Source: Batkoa obscura | Taxonomy: Eukaryota; Entomophthoromycota; Entomophthoromycetes; Entomophthorales; Batkoaceae | Assembly (NCBI GenBank): GCA_030770535.1 | Contig: JASVEC010000020.1 | Location: forward strand, 840,136 to 904,135 | Length of the DNA: 64,000 nt | Reading direction: 5' to 3' | Part shown: piece after piece, positions 46,468-56,722 of the stretch | Position numbering within the stretch: the first letter of the stretch is position 1 | Layout of the letters: every line of letters starts with the position of its first letter | Made by a program: the position numbers and the translations under genes | Notes under the pieces: model-generated | Database searches by the model: none | What the model was told of the DNA's origin: nothing | What the model saw: only the letters and a program-made list of their open reading frames with translations

Positions 46468-47675
46468 TTGTTACATAAATAGAAGATTATAATCTGATGT
46501 AAAAATATTTCTGAAAATAGTTACTACATTTGCTTAGAGAAATCTAGGCTAATCTTTTATTATTTCACTGAACACTAACTATCAGGATAGAACCATCATA
46601 CTAATAAACCTTATTTAAAGAGTTATTTTTAATTTGCATGACCAATAATAATACGGAAACACAACCATCGTGTTGAAAGAATCCTATCTTTATGACTTTT
46701 TAAACTTGAAATTGCTCTTGGCACTGTTCTTGAAGCAAAATATGACCTTAGTTACTAGCTTTTATTAAATTTTATTAAATAAAGTTGCAATTAACTTCAA
46801 AATGACAAAACACATTATTATTTTAACTCTATTTTCAACTTAAAACTACTTTTGTTATTAATTAAAATTCAATATACTATCATAGTGGTGTTACTATATT
46901 ACTTATTCGTTTTATAATATATTGACTAAATACAAATTTAATAGATTAGGTTGTTTATCAATTATACTTTTAATAGTATAGTTCAATTTATTAAAGTACA
47001 ATTTCATAACCAAATTTATTTCTTAATTTTAGTATGAGAATTTTAATTTTTATGTTCTAAAGAAACGTTTAATGTTGTTGCTACGAAAGTTGATGATTTA
47101 TATCTATTCAAATCATCTAGTTAACTATATCAAGTATAGTCTCTCATTTTTTAAATAACATAAATAACTTTAATATTTATAGTTAAAAAAATTACTTACC
47201 ACTTAAATGAAATGGAATGTTTTCATTATTTTGATGAAACTTTTTAATGTTTTAAGATTAAATCATAATCTGATAGTTTGACAAATATATAACTAATCAA
47301 ACGATGATTTATTCATTTAAAAAGACAGCCAATGAAAATAGTTCCTAATAGAAGCCTTTTGAAACAGACCAATCAATGCCAATCTTGGATATTGTTTATT
47401 TTTTTCAAATATGATGAAAAGAGGGGAAGGAAATTTATGAAGTCGAAAATATAACTTATTTTTTTGGCTAAAAGTGAATAACTTTGGTGGAGAAACTAGC
47501 AAAAAAGGAAATATCACTGCTAACACAACAGATCTAATAGTAATTAATGAATTGCTAATTCAGTGGGAAGGATGATTAACGATGACAACAGTTTAGCAAT
47601 GAATTTAAGCAAAGTAAATAATTTGTTAGAATCATAGCTTTAATCATAATACGCGATAAAAAAGAATCCAAAAAG

Positions 47676-47683
47676 TATAAATA
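47676..47683 (+). promoter_or_regulatory. TATA box of the 47798 gene
   Basis: TATAAATA followed by GGATGG, 122 bases before the ATG, which allows a leader of about 90 bases. Confidence 0.55.
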
Positions 47684-47797
47684 GGATGGTTAAAGCACAA
47701 ATCTAAAAAATATTTTGTAATTTATAACCATATTTAAAGTTCAAAAAAATTTAATAGACTATTTAATAACTCAATAATATACACTATAACTAATAAA

Positions 47798-48619
47798 ATG
47801 CTACAAAACTCAACTTATACTAATCTCGAGTCATCGCTTCCTCTTAGTTTCAATTCAACTAGAAAAATAACCATGAGCTTCAATGTTTCTCAAAGTACTC
47901 TTGCTAAGGGACATTTCAATTTTACTTCTAATCAAGCAATTGACTTGCCAAGCTGCGGGAGTACAACAAAAGATAAACTCTCTTTGAGGTTTGCTCCACT
48001 TGGTAGCTCAAACTACGTCCTTTCTAATTCCAAAGGGATTAATCTTGCTTCTATAAGGCATCGTATAAAACAATCAAATGGCTTGAGTACCTTTCAAGCT
48101 GACTTATCAAACTCATGCAATGTACCATGGACCTTTAAAGGAATTGCTATAGAATCAGATGAAACTGGCTTACATTTGCCACGTTTGAAAGTTATCAATA
48201 GTCATGATGTTACTAACTATTACCGATGGACTGTAAACAGCTCAACCCTGGAAGACCACTTAAGTTTAGTAAACTTGAATCAACCTAAAGAATTGATAGC
48301 GTCCTATCCATTGCCCTCAAGGTCAAGCCAAAGAACATCCGAACTTAACTTTTTTGAAGGCTCTTCTGATTTAACACACGAAATGTTATTATTGTTTATA
48401 CTATTTTTATCTGTTACATTGAGTACAAGTTCAGATCCAGATATAAATCCTGGTACACCTTCCTCTACTCCACCTGGCTCAAATTATAACTCATGTAAAA
48501 GCTCTAGCTCAAGCAGATCGAACTCTACTAAATCTATTAAAAGCGTTAATTCGCCTAATATCCCAGCTTTGGTTACAAGGAAAAGCTCAGAAGTTTTAAT
48601 TGGAGACCATCTCTGGTGA
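47798..48619 (+). CDS. Single-exon protein, possible tubby-like/LURP-one-like barrel with Ser-rich tail (paralog 4)
   Basis: 273 residues. Strand-like segments: TRKITMSFNVSQSTLAKGHF, KLSLRFAPLGSSNYVLSNSK, IRHRIKQSNGLSTFQADLSN, NVPWTFKGIAIESDETGLHL, NYYRWTVNSSTLEDHLSLVN, KELIASYPLPSRSSQRTSEL and the hydrophobic HEMLLLFILFLSVTLS. The 'Y-R-W' strand, the 'I-A-S-Y' strand and the closing hydrophobic strand fall in the same order as in the other three. The tail from about residue 210 is Ser/Pro/Asn-rich (SSTPPGSN, KSSSSSRSNSTKSIKS). The closing strand could alternatively be a membrane span. Codon use and A+T look like the neighbours. Confidence 0.62.
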   Translation: MLQNSTYTNLESSLPLSFNSTRKITMSFNVSQSTLAKGHFNFTSNQAIDLPSCGSTTKDKLSLRFAPLGSSNYVLSNSKGINLASIRHRIKQSNGLSTFQADLSNSCNVPWTFKGIAIESDETGLHLPRLKVINSHDVTNYYRWTVNSSTLEDHLSLVNLNQPKELIASYPLPSRSSQRTSELNFFEGSSDLTHEMLLLFILFLSVTLSTSSDPDINPGTPSSTPPGSNYNSCKSSSSSRSNSTKSIKSVNSPNIPALVTRKSSEVLIGDHLW

Positions 48620-50170
48620 TGTGTATTACTAATTTTACTTATTATTTTCAGCTTAAAATCAGTATCATTATTATAATAAAAAGTTTTATTTATGGCATAA
48701 TTTTAAACATTTTGATTCATAATTTTAAACAGTTTTTAGTAGTATACAAATGCAATTCTAAAATATTTAATTACTCCAGTCATTTGGTCATTCGATATTG
48801 TTTGTATCTTAATATATTAAGTTCTTCATTAAATATATTAATAGTAGTTGATATCATACTTGATTCTTTAAATTGATGAGCATGAAATCATTAAATGAAG
48901 TTGAGAGATTCTGTAGAAAGTACGAGGATGTGTTTTAAGGTTATGAAATCAGAATGTTAATACTCAAAACTCAAAACTCAAATTTTTAAAATTTATTGGG
49001 CTAAAAAGTACTAATTAAAAAATCAATTAAATTATCAATTGTATATTTTAATGATGTAAACTAATAATATCATATACTAGTAGTACAAAAAACAAGTTAA
49101 CTTATTACATGTAATGAATATTGTGTATTTAACCCAATATCGATTCTACAACTTAAATATATATGAAAATTTCATTTTTTAATCATAACCCATTGATTTC
49201 ATCTAATAATATTAATTATACAACCTTTATTCGTTAACTTTACTAGTTAAATTTAATTTATTTAATAATACTCTAACCATTTATTATTTTATCTTTTAAT
49301 GAAACCTAATATATTAATATAATGTGTTCTGCTTATTATGAACTATGATTAATTTAATGGCAACATTAATTGTTTGTCAATTTCATATAAGATTGAAATG
49401 CAGACAGCTATTTTTATAAACAAAGCTTGAGCTTAATTCAAAGTTTGAGCATGCAACTTTCTATATTAAGTTGCTATTATTGAAGGATAAATTTAAAAAT
49501 AAACAGCCGGTTTAAGAAACAACATTATTCCTTTAAAGCCTAAAGTTTGCCAATAGCTTAATATTGTAATTATCGAATATGTAACGTAATGGGGCTTTAA
49601 TAACTCCGCTACTGAGTTTTGAACGAATGAATCAATTGTAATTAGGTTATTTACTCTACTAATTATCCATAAACTGTTACATAACATTTATAATGTTATT
49701 CGTTTGTGGTAAATTTTCTCAGACTGGCTTAACTTCTACTTTGTCAAATTGATAGTTAAGGTTGATCCGCTATTTCTGCTACTGTTTAAATTTAATTTTT
49801 AAAGTTAAAGCAAAATATTATTGGTTTAAAAATAGCAACTAAGCTTTGAAACTCAATATTTGGAAAGTGGCATAAAAAAGACATAGTTTCAAAAGTTTAA
49901 TTTATTATCAAGCTTCTTATGTTTCATAATAGTTTTTACGTCATGTAGGTAATAGTTATGTATTTATCCTATTTGAATAGAGATAAAGCTCTATTTAGTT
50001 TACTTTAATCTGTTTTTTATTGTGTTTAATCAAAGAATATTGTCAATAAAGTAAATAAAATAAATTTTGATTTTGGGCAGAGTTTAAGGATAGCCCAATA
50101 TAAATTAAAAATGTGATTAAGCGGAGAACTATAATAATATCAGAAAACAAATTAGTTTTCATTTATTAAA
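48620..50170. other. Gene-free stretch
   Basis: About 1.5 kb with no coding signal and no MITE. Small open frames (for example 49493-49687 on the minus strand) have no gene-like features. Confidence 0.45.
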
Positions 50171-51252
50171 ATGTTAGAAAGATACATACTACCCTTAATA
50201 TTAATTTTTTCAATCTTTTTAGAAGTAAGAGCACTAAATGTGGAATGTGTTGAATGCTTACCACAGCTTAGTTTAGATAATTTACAATATTTACAAGGAT
50301 TATCCATACCATCTCGATTAAAACCAAATGGTAAACTACTGAAACCATTTTTACGCAAAAGAGTTAGTGGAACGGAGAACAATACAATAGTAAGAGACTT
50401 TATTTATTCTGAGTTGGAATCTTTAGATTGGAAAGTGGAACTAGATTCATTTGAATCAGATACACCTTATGGTAAAAAAAAATTCAGTAATGTAGTCGCA
50501 ATAAAGAACCCCACTGCTAGAAAGTCATTGGTATTCGCAGCTCATTTTGATTCTAAATACTTTTCGCCACCAAATGACAATTTTGTTGCTGCTACTGATT
50601 CGGCTGTCTCTTGTGCTTTACTATTAGATATTGCTTATTCTTTAAATAATTTATTGGAAACCAATATGGGAAATGTTACCCTTAAATTGATATTTTTTGA
50701 TGGAGAAGAAGCATTTAAAGAATGGAGTTCAGAAGATTCTATTTATGGAGCAAGGTATTTGTTATTTTTTTAAAAAGAAAAAATTAATATTTTAGACATT
50801 TAGCAGATAAGTTACATACAACATCATTGTTGAATCGTATTAGAACAGCTAATCTCGGAGAAAATGAGATTGATTCAATAGAGCTATTTGTATTATTAGA
50901 TTTATTAGGGTCTGAAGGCACACCTTTAATATCAATTAATAAAGAATCTGTTCACTTTTTTAATAAATTAATCCAACTAGAATCTAAACTATTCCAATAC
51001 AAATTAAAACCAAATTCATTAAGACAGAGACAGTTTTTAAATTATCAATTTGATTATAAAATCGATGACGATCATAGACCTTTCCAAGAAAAAGGTGTCT
51101 CTATATTACATTTAATTCCTGTTCCATTTCCAAAGTTTTGGCATACCTTAGGAGATAATGAATCGGTTGTTTCATCTAAAATAGTGAATCATTTAGCACT
51201 ATTGTTTAGAGCTTTTATCGCAGAGTATCTCTGTCTCTTTAATAAAGAATAA
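50171..51252 (+). CDS. Secreted glutaminyl-peptide cyclotransferase (M28-like fold)
   Basis: This enzyme family converts N-terminal Gln (or Glu) of secreted peptides to pyroglutamate in the secretory pathway. The model has two exons joined by one short intron (GTATTTG...TTTTAG at about 50753-50796): ...DSIYGAR then HLADKL. A signal peptide (MLERYILPLILIFSIFLEVR) begins the protein. Zinc-site blocks are present: LVFAAHFDSKYF (His/Asp), AATDSAVSCALLLDIA (Asp), LIFFDGEEAFKEWSSEDSIY (Glu pair) and, at the end, DDHRPFQEKGVSILHLIPVP then FPKFWHTLGD (His). About 345 residues, within the animal/fungal QC range. It converges on the I9 protein gene. Confidence 0.88.
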
Positions 51253-51321
51253 AGTATTAATTTTGAATAGTTAAAAATAGCTAGCATACTTATTTTTGTT
51301 TTTATTTCACTAAAATAAAAA

Positions 51322-51777
51322 TTATCCATTTAAATCTACTTTAAATGAAGTATTTGAGGAAATTTCTTCAACCTCTTTTAACTTGGCCAACTTTACAATC
51401 GCTTTACTTTCAGCTTCCAATGCAATAGAGTTGGAAATAAAGTATTGTCTGTAGTTTGATATTGTGCCTTCAGCTTTTAAGGAATTTAATACTTTAATTA
51501 TACCTTCGACACTTTTTTTATTATGATCTTGTAATTGGTGGATATAAGCTTCTTGATCTTGACTAGCTTTAGCGTGTACCTCTTCATCAGTAGGACTTAA
51601 TTGTATCATTATAGGAATCATCTGTGGCATTTTACGTGAATTGGATTGTTCCATCATTTCTCTTACTTTAGGATTTATCTTTGAACTATAGTCGTTCATT
51701 TTAAATGGTTTAGGAAAAGAGCAGTTAACAATACAAAACAATAATGAAATGTATATTACAAATATTATTCTTTTCAT
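51322..51777 (-). CDS. Secreted stand-alone I9 (subtilisin propeptide-like) protein
   Basis: 151 residues, single exon. The signal peptide (MKRIIFVIYISLLFCIVNCS) is followed by a region ending in an I9-type fold: PIMIQLSPTDEEVHAKASQD, AYIHQLQDHNKKSVEGIIKV, ISNYRQYFISNSIALEAESK, AIVKLAKLKEVEEISSNTSF. It lines up with the propeptide of the subtilisin at 25891-27366 (SYYISNTIAIKAKPELIEQL...GIKEISTNRKFK). There is no protease domain after it; a stop follows VDLNG. Such free I9 domains in fungi (for example Pleurotus PoIA1, yeast Pbi2) inhibit subtilisins or aid their folding. The role here is inferred, and a truncated protease gene is the alternative. Confidence 0.8.
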   Translation of the reverse strand: MKRIIFVIYISLLFCIVNCSFPKPFKMNDYSSKINPKVREMMEQSNSRKMPQMIPIMIQLSPTDEEVHAKASQDQEAYIHQLQDHNKKSVEGIIKVLNSLKAEGTISNYRQYFISNSIALEAESKAIVKLAKLKEVEEISSNTSFKVDLNG

Positions 51778-52220
51778 TTTATTTAATAAAAATACTTTTC
51801 AGTATTTTGTTTTAAAGTTTGGCTTTTGTTACTCTACTAAACATGTTTATCACTTGATTATAAATAATTGGGCATGTTTTTTGTTCAAAATTTCCGAGGG
51901 GTTTCCAGCTCATTTTGTAATTAATTCGTTTGGACTTTGTCGTTTTAAACTTTGAGGATTTTGCTCTCTACTTAACAAACTTTCATTGTATTTTGGTATT
52001 TAACTAATTGACTAAAAATAAAAATCAGAGTTATAATAAATTAAAAAGAACATAAAATTAATCTTTGGATACTAAAATAAAAAAACTATTAAAGTCAGGA
52101 TTTCAAAGCATTATTGTAAAAGCTAATAGTTTGTTTGTTAAATAATATTAGACATTTTATTATTATTTATCTCACTTAATATTTTTACATGCTTTTTTTG
52201 TTCTATTTTACCAATTTAAT

Positions 52221-52327
52221 ACTTGGGGATGTTTTTTTTGACTTCATTACTTTTTCCATTTTTTAAGCGCTATTTGAGTGGGGAAGCTATTAATAAAATT
52301 CGTAAACACAAAAATACATCCTCATTT
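52221..52327 (+). mobile_element. Foldback MITE
   Basis: ACTT-GGGGATG to CATCCTC-ATTT; core TTTTTTAAGCGCTATTTGAG. Flanks match at 3 of 4 bases. Confidence 0.8.
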
Positions 52328-52337
52328 ATTAATTAGC

Positions 52338-52439
52338 ATATAGGGGTGTTTTTTTTGGCTTCATTATTTTTCCATTTTTTAAGCGCTATTGAGTGGAAAA
52401 ATTATTAGCAAAGTTCGTAAACACAATATATCCCCATAT
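52338..52439 (+). mobile_element. Foldback MITE
   Basis: ATAT-AGGGGTG to TATCCCC-ATAT. It shares its right ATAT with the next copy. Confidence 0.8.
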
Positions 52440-52538
52440 GGAGTGTTTTTGATTCTGTCTTTTTTTTTCGCTTTTTAAGTACAAGTTGAGAGGAAAAACT
52501 ATTAGTAAAATTATCAGATAAAGATATATACCCACATT
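52436..52538 (+). mobile_element. Foldback MITE, degenerate, chained
   Basis: Begins in the ATAT that closes the previous copy. Diverged core (CTTTTTAAGTACAAGTTGAG); ends TATACCCACATT. Confidence 0.65.
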
Positions 52539-52589
52539 AAGTTTTTTGTTGCAATTTTTTTTAATAACTTTAATTTAAGTATTTCTAAC

Positions 52590-52696
52590 ATCTGAGGATG
52601 TATTTTTGTGTTTACGAATTTCACTAACAAATTTTCCATTTAAATAGCGCTTAAAAAATGGAAAAAGTAATGAAGCCAAAAAAAACACCCTTATCT
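52590..52696 (-). mobile_element. Foldback MITE with ATCT flanks
   Basis: ATCT-GAGGATG at the left and CACCCTT-ATCT at the right. The flanks match and are non-palindromic. Confidence 0.8.
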
Positions 52697-53107
52697 ACTA
52701 GTATAATTATTTAACTTTCAGTTTAATATTACTAAAAGGGATATAAAGTAATTTTTAAATATATAAAATATTATTTTCGATTCTTCTATTTTTATCTGTT
52801 CAATAGAGTTTTGATATAATAAGTAAATAATTCGAAACTTAATGTATATTTGTATTATAAGTCATCTTAATTTGTTTAGTAGTGTCAGCTACCAAGTTAT
52901 ATAACGAATAGCAAAAAAAAGGATAAGCTCCAAAAAAAAGTAGATTGCTTTCAAAATTTGATTTTGTTCAACCAATAAAACTAAAGGATCTAAACAGCTG
53001 TCAAAGTTCGATTTTAAGCTCAAACTTTTATAGAAAACTAATTTCAAAAAACCAATTTTAAGCTAACTTGATAATTTTTGATGAAAATTTAATATAATAT
53101 TGAAAAG

Positions 53108-53211
53108 AAATGGAAATATTTTTTTGTGTTTAAGAACTTTACTAGCAATCTTTCCACTCAAATAGCGCTTAAAAAATGGAAAAATAATGAAACTAAAAAA
53201 CATCCCCAAAT
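53108..53211 (-). mobile_element. Foldback MITE with AAAT flanks
   Basis: AAAT-GGAAATA at the left and CATCCCC-AAAT at the right; core CAAATAGCGCTTAAAAAATG. Confidence 0.8.
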
Positions 53212-54213
53212 AATAATAAAAGAGTCAAAGTCTTAAGGTTTTAAATATATATAATATATTGGTTTAACATTTATTTTCCATTTATTTTTCATGTTTTTAC
53301 ATTTTTGTTCACTAAAAATTTTGCTAATTTTTTTATAAAGTAAACTTTGAAAGTAGTAGTCCGACTTTGGGAGCTTCTTCAGTTTTTTTACTATTCATTT
53401 TAAAAAGAGAAAAAATACAGAAATATATTATTTATTCCTATTTTTATCCATGTTTAAGATGTAGAATTTAAAGAAACATGTTAGTTGAATATCTAAGTAA
53501 AAACGAGATCCCCATAAACGAACATTTTTGTTTGTAAGTATGTTTAAACCGATGCTTTTTTGCCATTTCTTAGAAATTTTGAATCTCGTGACAGAATTTC
53601 TTGAATGAAATAAAACTCTTCCGACTATTTTAGTTGGCAATTTTAAACCTATTCTAAAAAAAGGCTTTGGCTTCAATCGTGACTCAATTTTTAACCGATA
53701 ATTTTCGATCATTTTGAAGCTGTTCCATCTCTCTTTCAATCTCTCTAGCTATTTATTTAGGTGTAAAACTCATGCTAAAATTTGGTTAAAATAGAATACT
53801 TAGGCTAGATAAAAAATCAGTTATATAATTATTGGTTAGTAAAAACTATCGCTAAATAGTTCAAAAACAAAATGAAATGACTGTAAAAGAAGAGTGGAAC
53901 TTTTAAAAATAAACTTAATTTCAATGCCTTTGAGTGTTTAGAAGCCATATTGAATCTAATAGTTGATGCTTTTAAATATAAAACTACTGAAAACTGTGGT
54001 AGTTTTTACTTAAATAGAATTATTATCAATGTTTAATAGCGAAAGTGTGACTATTAGTACGCAGTAAGAAGGTAGAATCTAATTCTTCAATTGACGAATA
54101 GTCGAGTTATTTATTAAATATCAATACTGACCTGAAGCCAATGTATGAACTTTCCAACATTAGTTTATGATTTATTACCAAAATAAAAATAGTAAATAAC
54201 TCAGAGCAAAAAG

Positions 54214-54221
54214 TATATAAA
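54214..54221 (+). promoter_or_regulatory. TATA box of UGT 1
   Basis: TATATAAA, about 40 bases before the ATG. UGT 2 and the UGT pseudogene have the same sequence upstream. Confidence 0.65.
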
Positions 54222-54260
54222 GCTCTTAAAATTAGATGAGGAAAAATAAAAACAATAAAA

Positions 54261-55973
54261 ATGAAGTTGTTATCACTTTTATTTAGTTTTGGACTCTTAA
54301 ATAGATTCAATGGGTCCGCTCCTAAAGGTGAAGTATTTGATTTAAACAGGCATCCTAAGTTAAATATCGTAGTGCACTCAGCATTTGGTGGAAGAAGCCA
54401 CATCAAATCATCTTTAGAAATAGGTGATGCATTAGCACAAAGAGGACATAAAATCACATATGCCACCTTAGATGATAATATTCGATTTACAAAAGGATAT
54501 GATATTGGTAATTATTCTATAGGTGGGGGATTCCTTGATGATGAAACTATGAGGAATATAATGAGAGAAAGAATTTTAGATCGAAATACAGAAAATACAG
54601 GCAAAGCAATGGCAAGGACTTTAGGACCAGTTTTTATTATAAATTATGAACGCACTTTTCAACCACTTAAAGAATATTTGATAAAATCAAAGCCCGATCT
54701 CATAGCTTGTGATTTTTTTGCTCATCCATGTATTGATTTAGCAAAACATTTGAAAATACCTTTGATTATTAGTTATCAAACTACAGAAGGTGTTGCGTTA
54801 ACTATGGAGCCTTTTGTTACTTCAGGTTTTGAATATAGTCCAATTTATACTAAAGATATGTCTTTTATTCAGCGCTTTTATTCTCTGACTATTAAACCAA
54901 TAGTTAGTCTCCATTATATATCTAAGGTAGTCGCTATGGAAAATAAAGTACGACAAAAATTTGGAATTCCATCGACTAATGAATTTCAGCCTGGTTTAGA
55001 TTATGGTTTAAATCTTGTAAGTACCTTTATTGGATTTGAACCAGCTACTAGATCACCCCCAAATTTAATTCATGTTGGCCCAATTGTATCTGAAAACAAA
55101 GATTTATTGACAGCTGAATTAAATACCTTTTTAAATACTCATGAGAACACTTTATTTATCGCTTTTGGTTCCAACTCTGTATTAAATGAAAGTTTAACCA
55201 AAAGAATACTAGAAGCCTCTTTATTAGCTATTGAAAAAGGTGTTATTGATGGTGTTGTATGGGGGTTAGGACGTACTAACAAAGATGACTTCCCGCTCGA
55301 AGTAAACAATGGCAAAGGTGGTAAAGTAAAAGTGCAAGATTTATTCAAGGGAAAGAATGATAAAATTAAGTTGTTATCTTGGGCACCACAAGTATCTGTT
55401 TTAAATCATAAGAATACTAAATTATTCATATCTCATGGTGGAATTGAGTCTACCTTTGAAGCCATTCATTCAGGTACTCCAGTATTATGTTTAGCATTAT
55501 TTGGTGATCAACCAAGAAATGCACGTAAATTGGAAGAAGTAGGGGGTGGGCTTTATGTGGACAAATTTACATTTACAGCTGAATCTTTAAAACAACAATT
55601 TAAAACTATTATTGAGGATAGAGATAACAAATTTAAATCCAACCTATCAAGAATGAAGACTATTTCTCATCATAATTCAAGAAGGCTTAATTATGCAGCT
55701 GATTTATATGAACAACATGCTTATACCGCTAAAGCATGTAGAAAATATGAACCTTATGATCCCAACTCGAACGTCCCACCTTGTGAAATCAAACATCTTA
55801 TACCAGTGTCCAATCAAATGTCCTTTATCAAAGCTAATGGTATTGACGTTTTTGCTACAGCTCTTGTAATATTGCTAGTAAGTATTGCATTGGCTTTATA
55901 TTCTTTAAATCAATTGTATAAATTTGGATTAGAATATTATAAGCAAATGATAACTAAACCTAAAGTAGAATAA
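54261..55973 (+). CDS. Membrane UDP-glycosyltransferase (GT1), UGT 1
   Basis: Single exon, 570 residues, type I membrane UGT as in animals and early-diverging fungi. A signal peptide (MKLLSLLFSFGLLNRFNG) precedes the acceptor half with NIVVHSAFGGRSHIKSSLEI (His47 at the catalytic-His position). The donor-binding signature spans about 373-424: LSWAPQVSVLNHKNTKLFIS, then HGGIESTFEAIHSGTPVLC and GDQPRNARK. A C-terminal span (ATALVILLVSIALALYSL) and a short basic tail close it. It likely transfers sugar from a UDP-sugar to a lipid, sterol or small foreign molecule; donor and acceptor are unknown. It is clearly paralogous to UGT 2 and converges on it. Confidence 0.93.
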   Translation: MKLLSLLFSFGLLNRFNGSAPKGEVFDLNRHPKLNIVVHSAFGGRSHIKSSLEIGDALAQRGHKITYATLDDNIRFTKGYDIGNYSIGGGFLDDETMRNIMRERILDRNTENTGKAMARTLGPVFIINYERTFQPLKEYLIKSKPDLIACDFFAHPCIDLAKHLKIPLIISYQTTEGVALTMEPFVTSGFEYSPIYTKDMSFIQRFYSLTIKPIVSLHYISKVVAMENKVRQKFGIPSTNEFQPGLDYGLNLVSTFIGFEPATRSPPNLIHVGPIVSENKDLLTAELNTFLNTHENTLFIAFGSNSVLNESLTKRILEASLLAIEKGVIDGVVWGLGRTNKDDFPLEVNNGKGGKVKVQDLFKGKNDKIKLLSWAPQVSVLNHKNTKLFISHGGIESTFEAIHSGTPVLCLALFGDQPRNARKLEEVGGGLYVDKFTFTAESLKQQFKTIIEDRDNKFKSNLSRMKTISHHNSRRLNYAADLYEQHAYTAKACRKYEPYDPNSNVPPCEIKHLIPVSNQMSFIKANGIDVFATALVILLVSIALALYSLNQLYKFGLEYYKQMITKPKVE

Positions 55974-56302
55974 AAATGAATATTTTTTTGATTCCACTAA
56001 AATTTTGTTAAACTATGCTATAAATGATTCTATTTTATTTTTAAAGTAACTTGACAATATCTAAATTTTTATTAGCCATTATTTATTATTTAAATATAAT
56101 ACATATTTGTATAGTATTTAATATCAGTGATCTAAGTCTTTGTTCTTTATGTATTCACAAGGTAGTATTTTAAAAGAGCTAATATTTCAAAGCATTTGTA
56201 ATATCAAAAGTATATTGTAATTAACAGATAAAATTTAACTTTTATTAGCTTAATAAGAGCTATTAAATATTTTTATATACTTGAAATTAATTTTCTATTT
56301 AT

Positions 56303-56406
56303 ATATGGACATGTATTTTTGTTTAAGAATTTTATTAACAACCTTTCTACTCAAATAGTGCTTAAAAGATAGAAAAAGTAATGAAATAAAAAAAACATCC
56401 CCATAT
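56303..56406 (-). mobile_element. Foldback MITE
   Basis: ATAT-GGACATG to CATCCCC-ATAT, between the convergent UGT genes. Confidence 0.85.
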
Positions 56407-56454
56407 TGATGTAATTAATCATCAACCTTTTTTAATAAAAAAATTTAGTTTAAT

Positions 56455-56561
56455 ATATGGGGATGATTTTTTTGACTTCATTACTTTTTCCACCTTTTAA
56501 GCGCTATTCGAGCGGAAAATTTGTTAGTAAAATTCTTAAACGCAAAAATACGTCCCCATAT
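56455..56561 (+). mobile_element. Foldback MITE
   Basis: ATAT-GGGGATG to CGTCCCC-ATAT; its right ATAT is shared with the next copy. Confidence 0.85.
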
Positions 56562-56664
56562 GGCGGTTTTTTTTTTGGCTTCATTACTTTTTCTATCTTT
56601 TAAGCGCTATTTGAGTGGAAAAATTATCAGCAAAATTGTTAAACACAAAAATATATCCCCATAT
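56558..56664 (+). mobile_element. Foldback MITE, chained to the previous copy
   Basis: ATAT-GGCGGTT to TATCCCC-ATAT, the same orientation as its neighbour. It ends 59 bases before the UGT 2 stop. Confidence 0.85.
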
Positions 56665-56722
56665 GCTTGTTTATTTTTATCAAATATTAATTTTAATACT
56701 CAAATGAATAGAGTATCATTAA

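Larger units (their letters stand above)
44765..47797. other. Gene-free stretch with degenerate repeats
   Basis: About 3 kb. It holds a direct repeat of about 40 bases (CCCATTTTACCAGAACTCC near 45067, CCCATTTTACCAAAACTC near 45196), an imperfect inverted repeat around 45755-45830 (TACCATAAATTAC...TTTATGGTA), a degenerate MITE at 46370 and the TATA box of the next gene. No gene is recognised. Confidence 0.45.
51778..54260. other. Gene-free stretch with five MITEs
   Basis: About 2.5 kb with MITEs at 52221, 52338, 52436, 52590 and 53108. A 103-codon open frame on the minus strand (53428-53739) is rich in Arg/Lys but has no start context or known motif, and I do not call it. The last 60 bases hold the TATA box of the first UGT. 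Confidence 0.5.

Noticed and set aside
47317-47526. 69-codon minus-strand frame with mildly hydrophobic start
   Set aside because: No signal-peptide cleavage pattern, no homology recognised and no splice partners.
48616-48876. 86-codon frame directly after the 47798 gene
   Set aside because: Hydrophobic Ile/Leu-rich translation of A+T-rich DNA with no motif; likely chance.
53428-53739. 103-codon Arg/Lys-rich minus-strand frame
   Set aside because: No recognised motif, no neighbour context and no splice extension; chance cannot be excluded.
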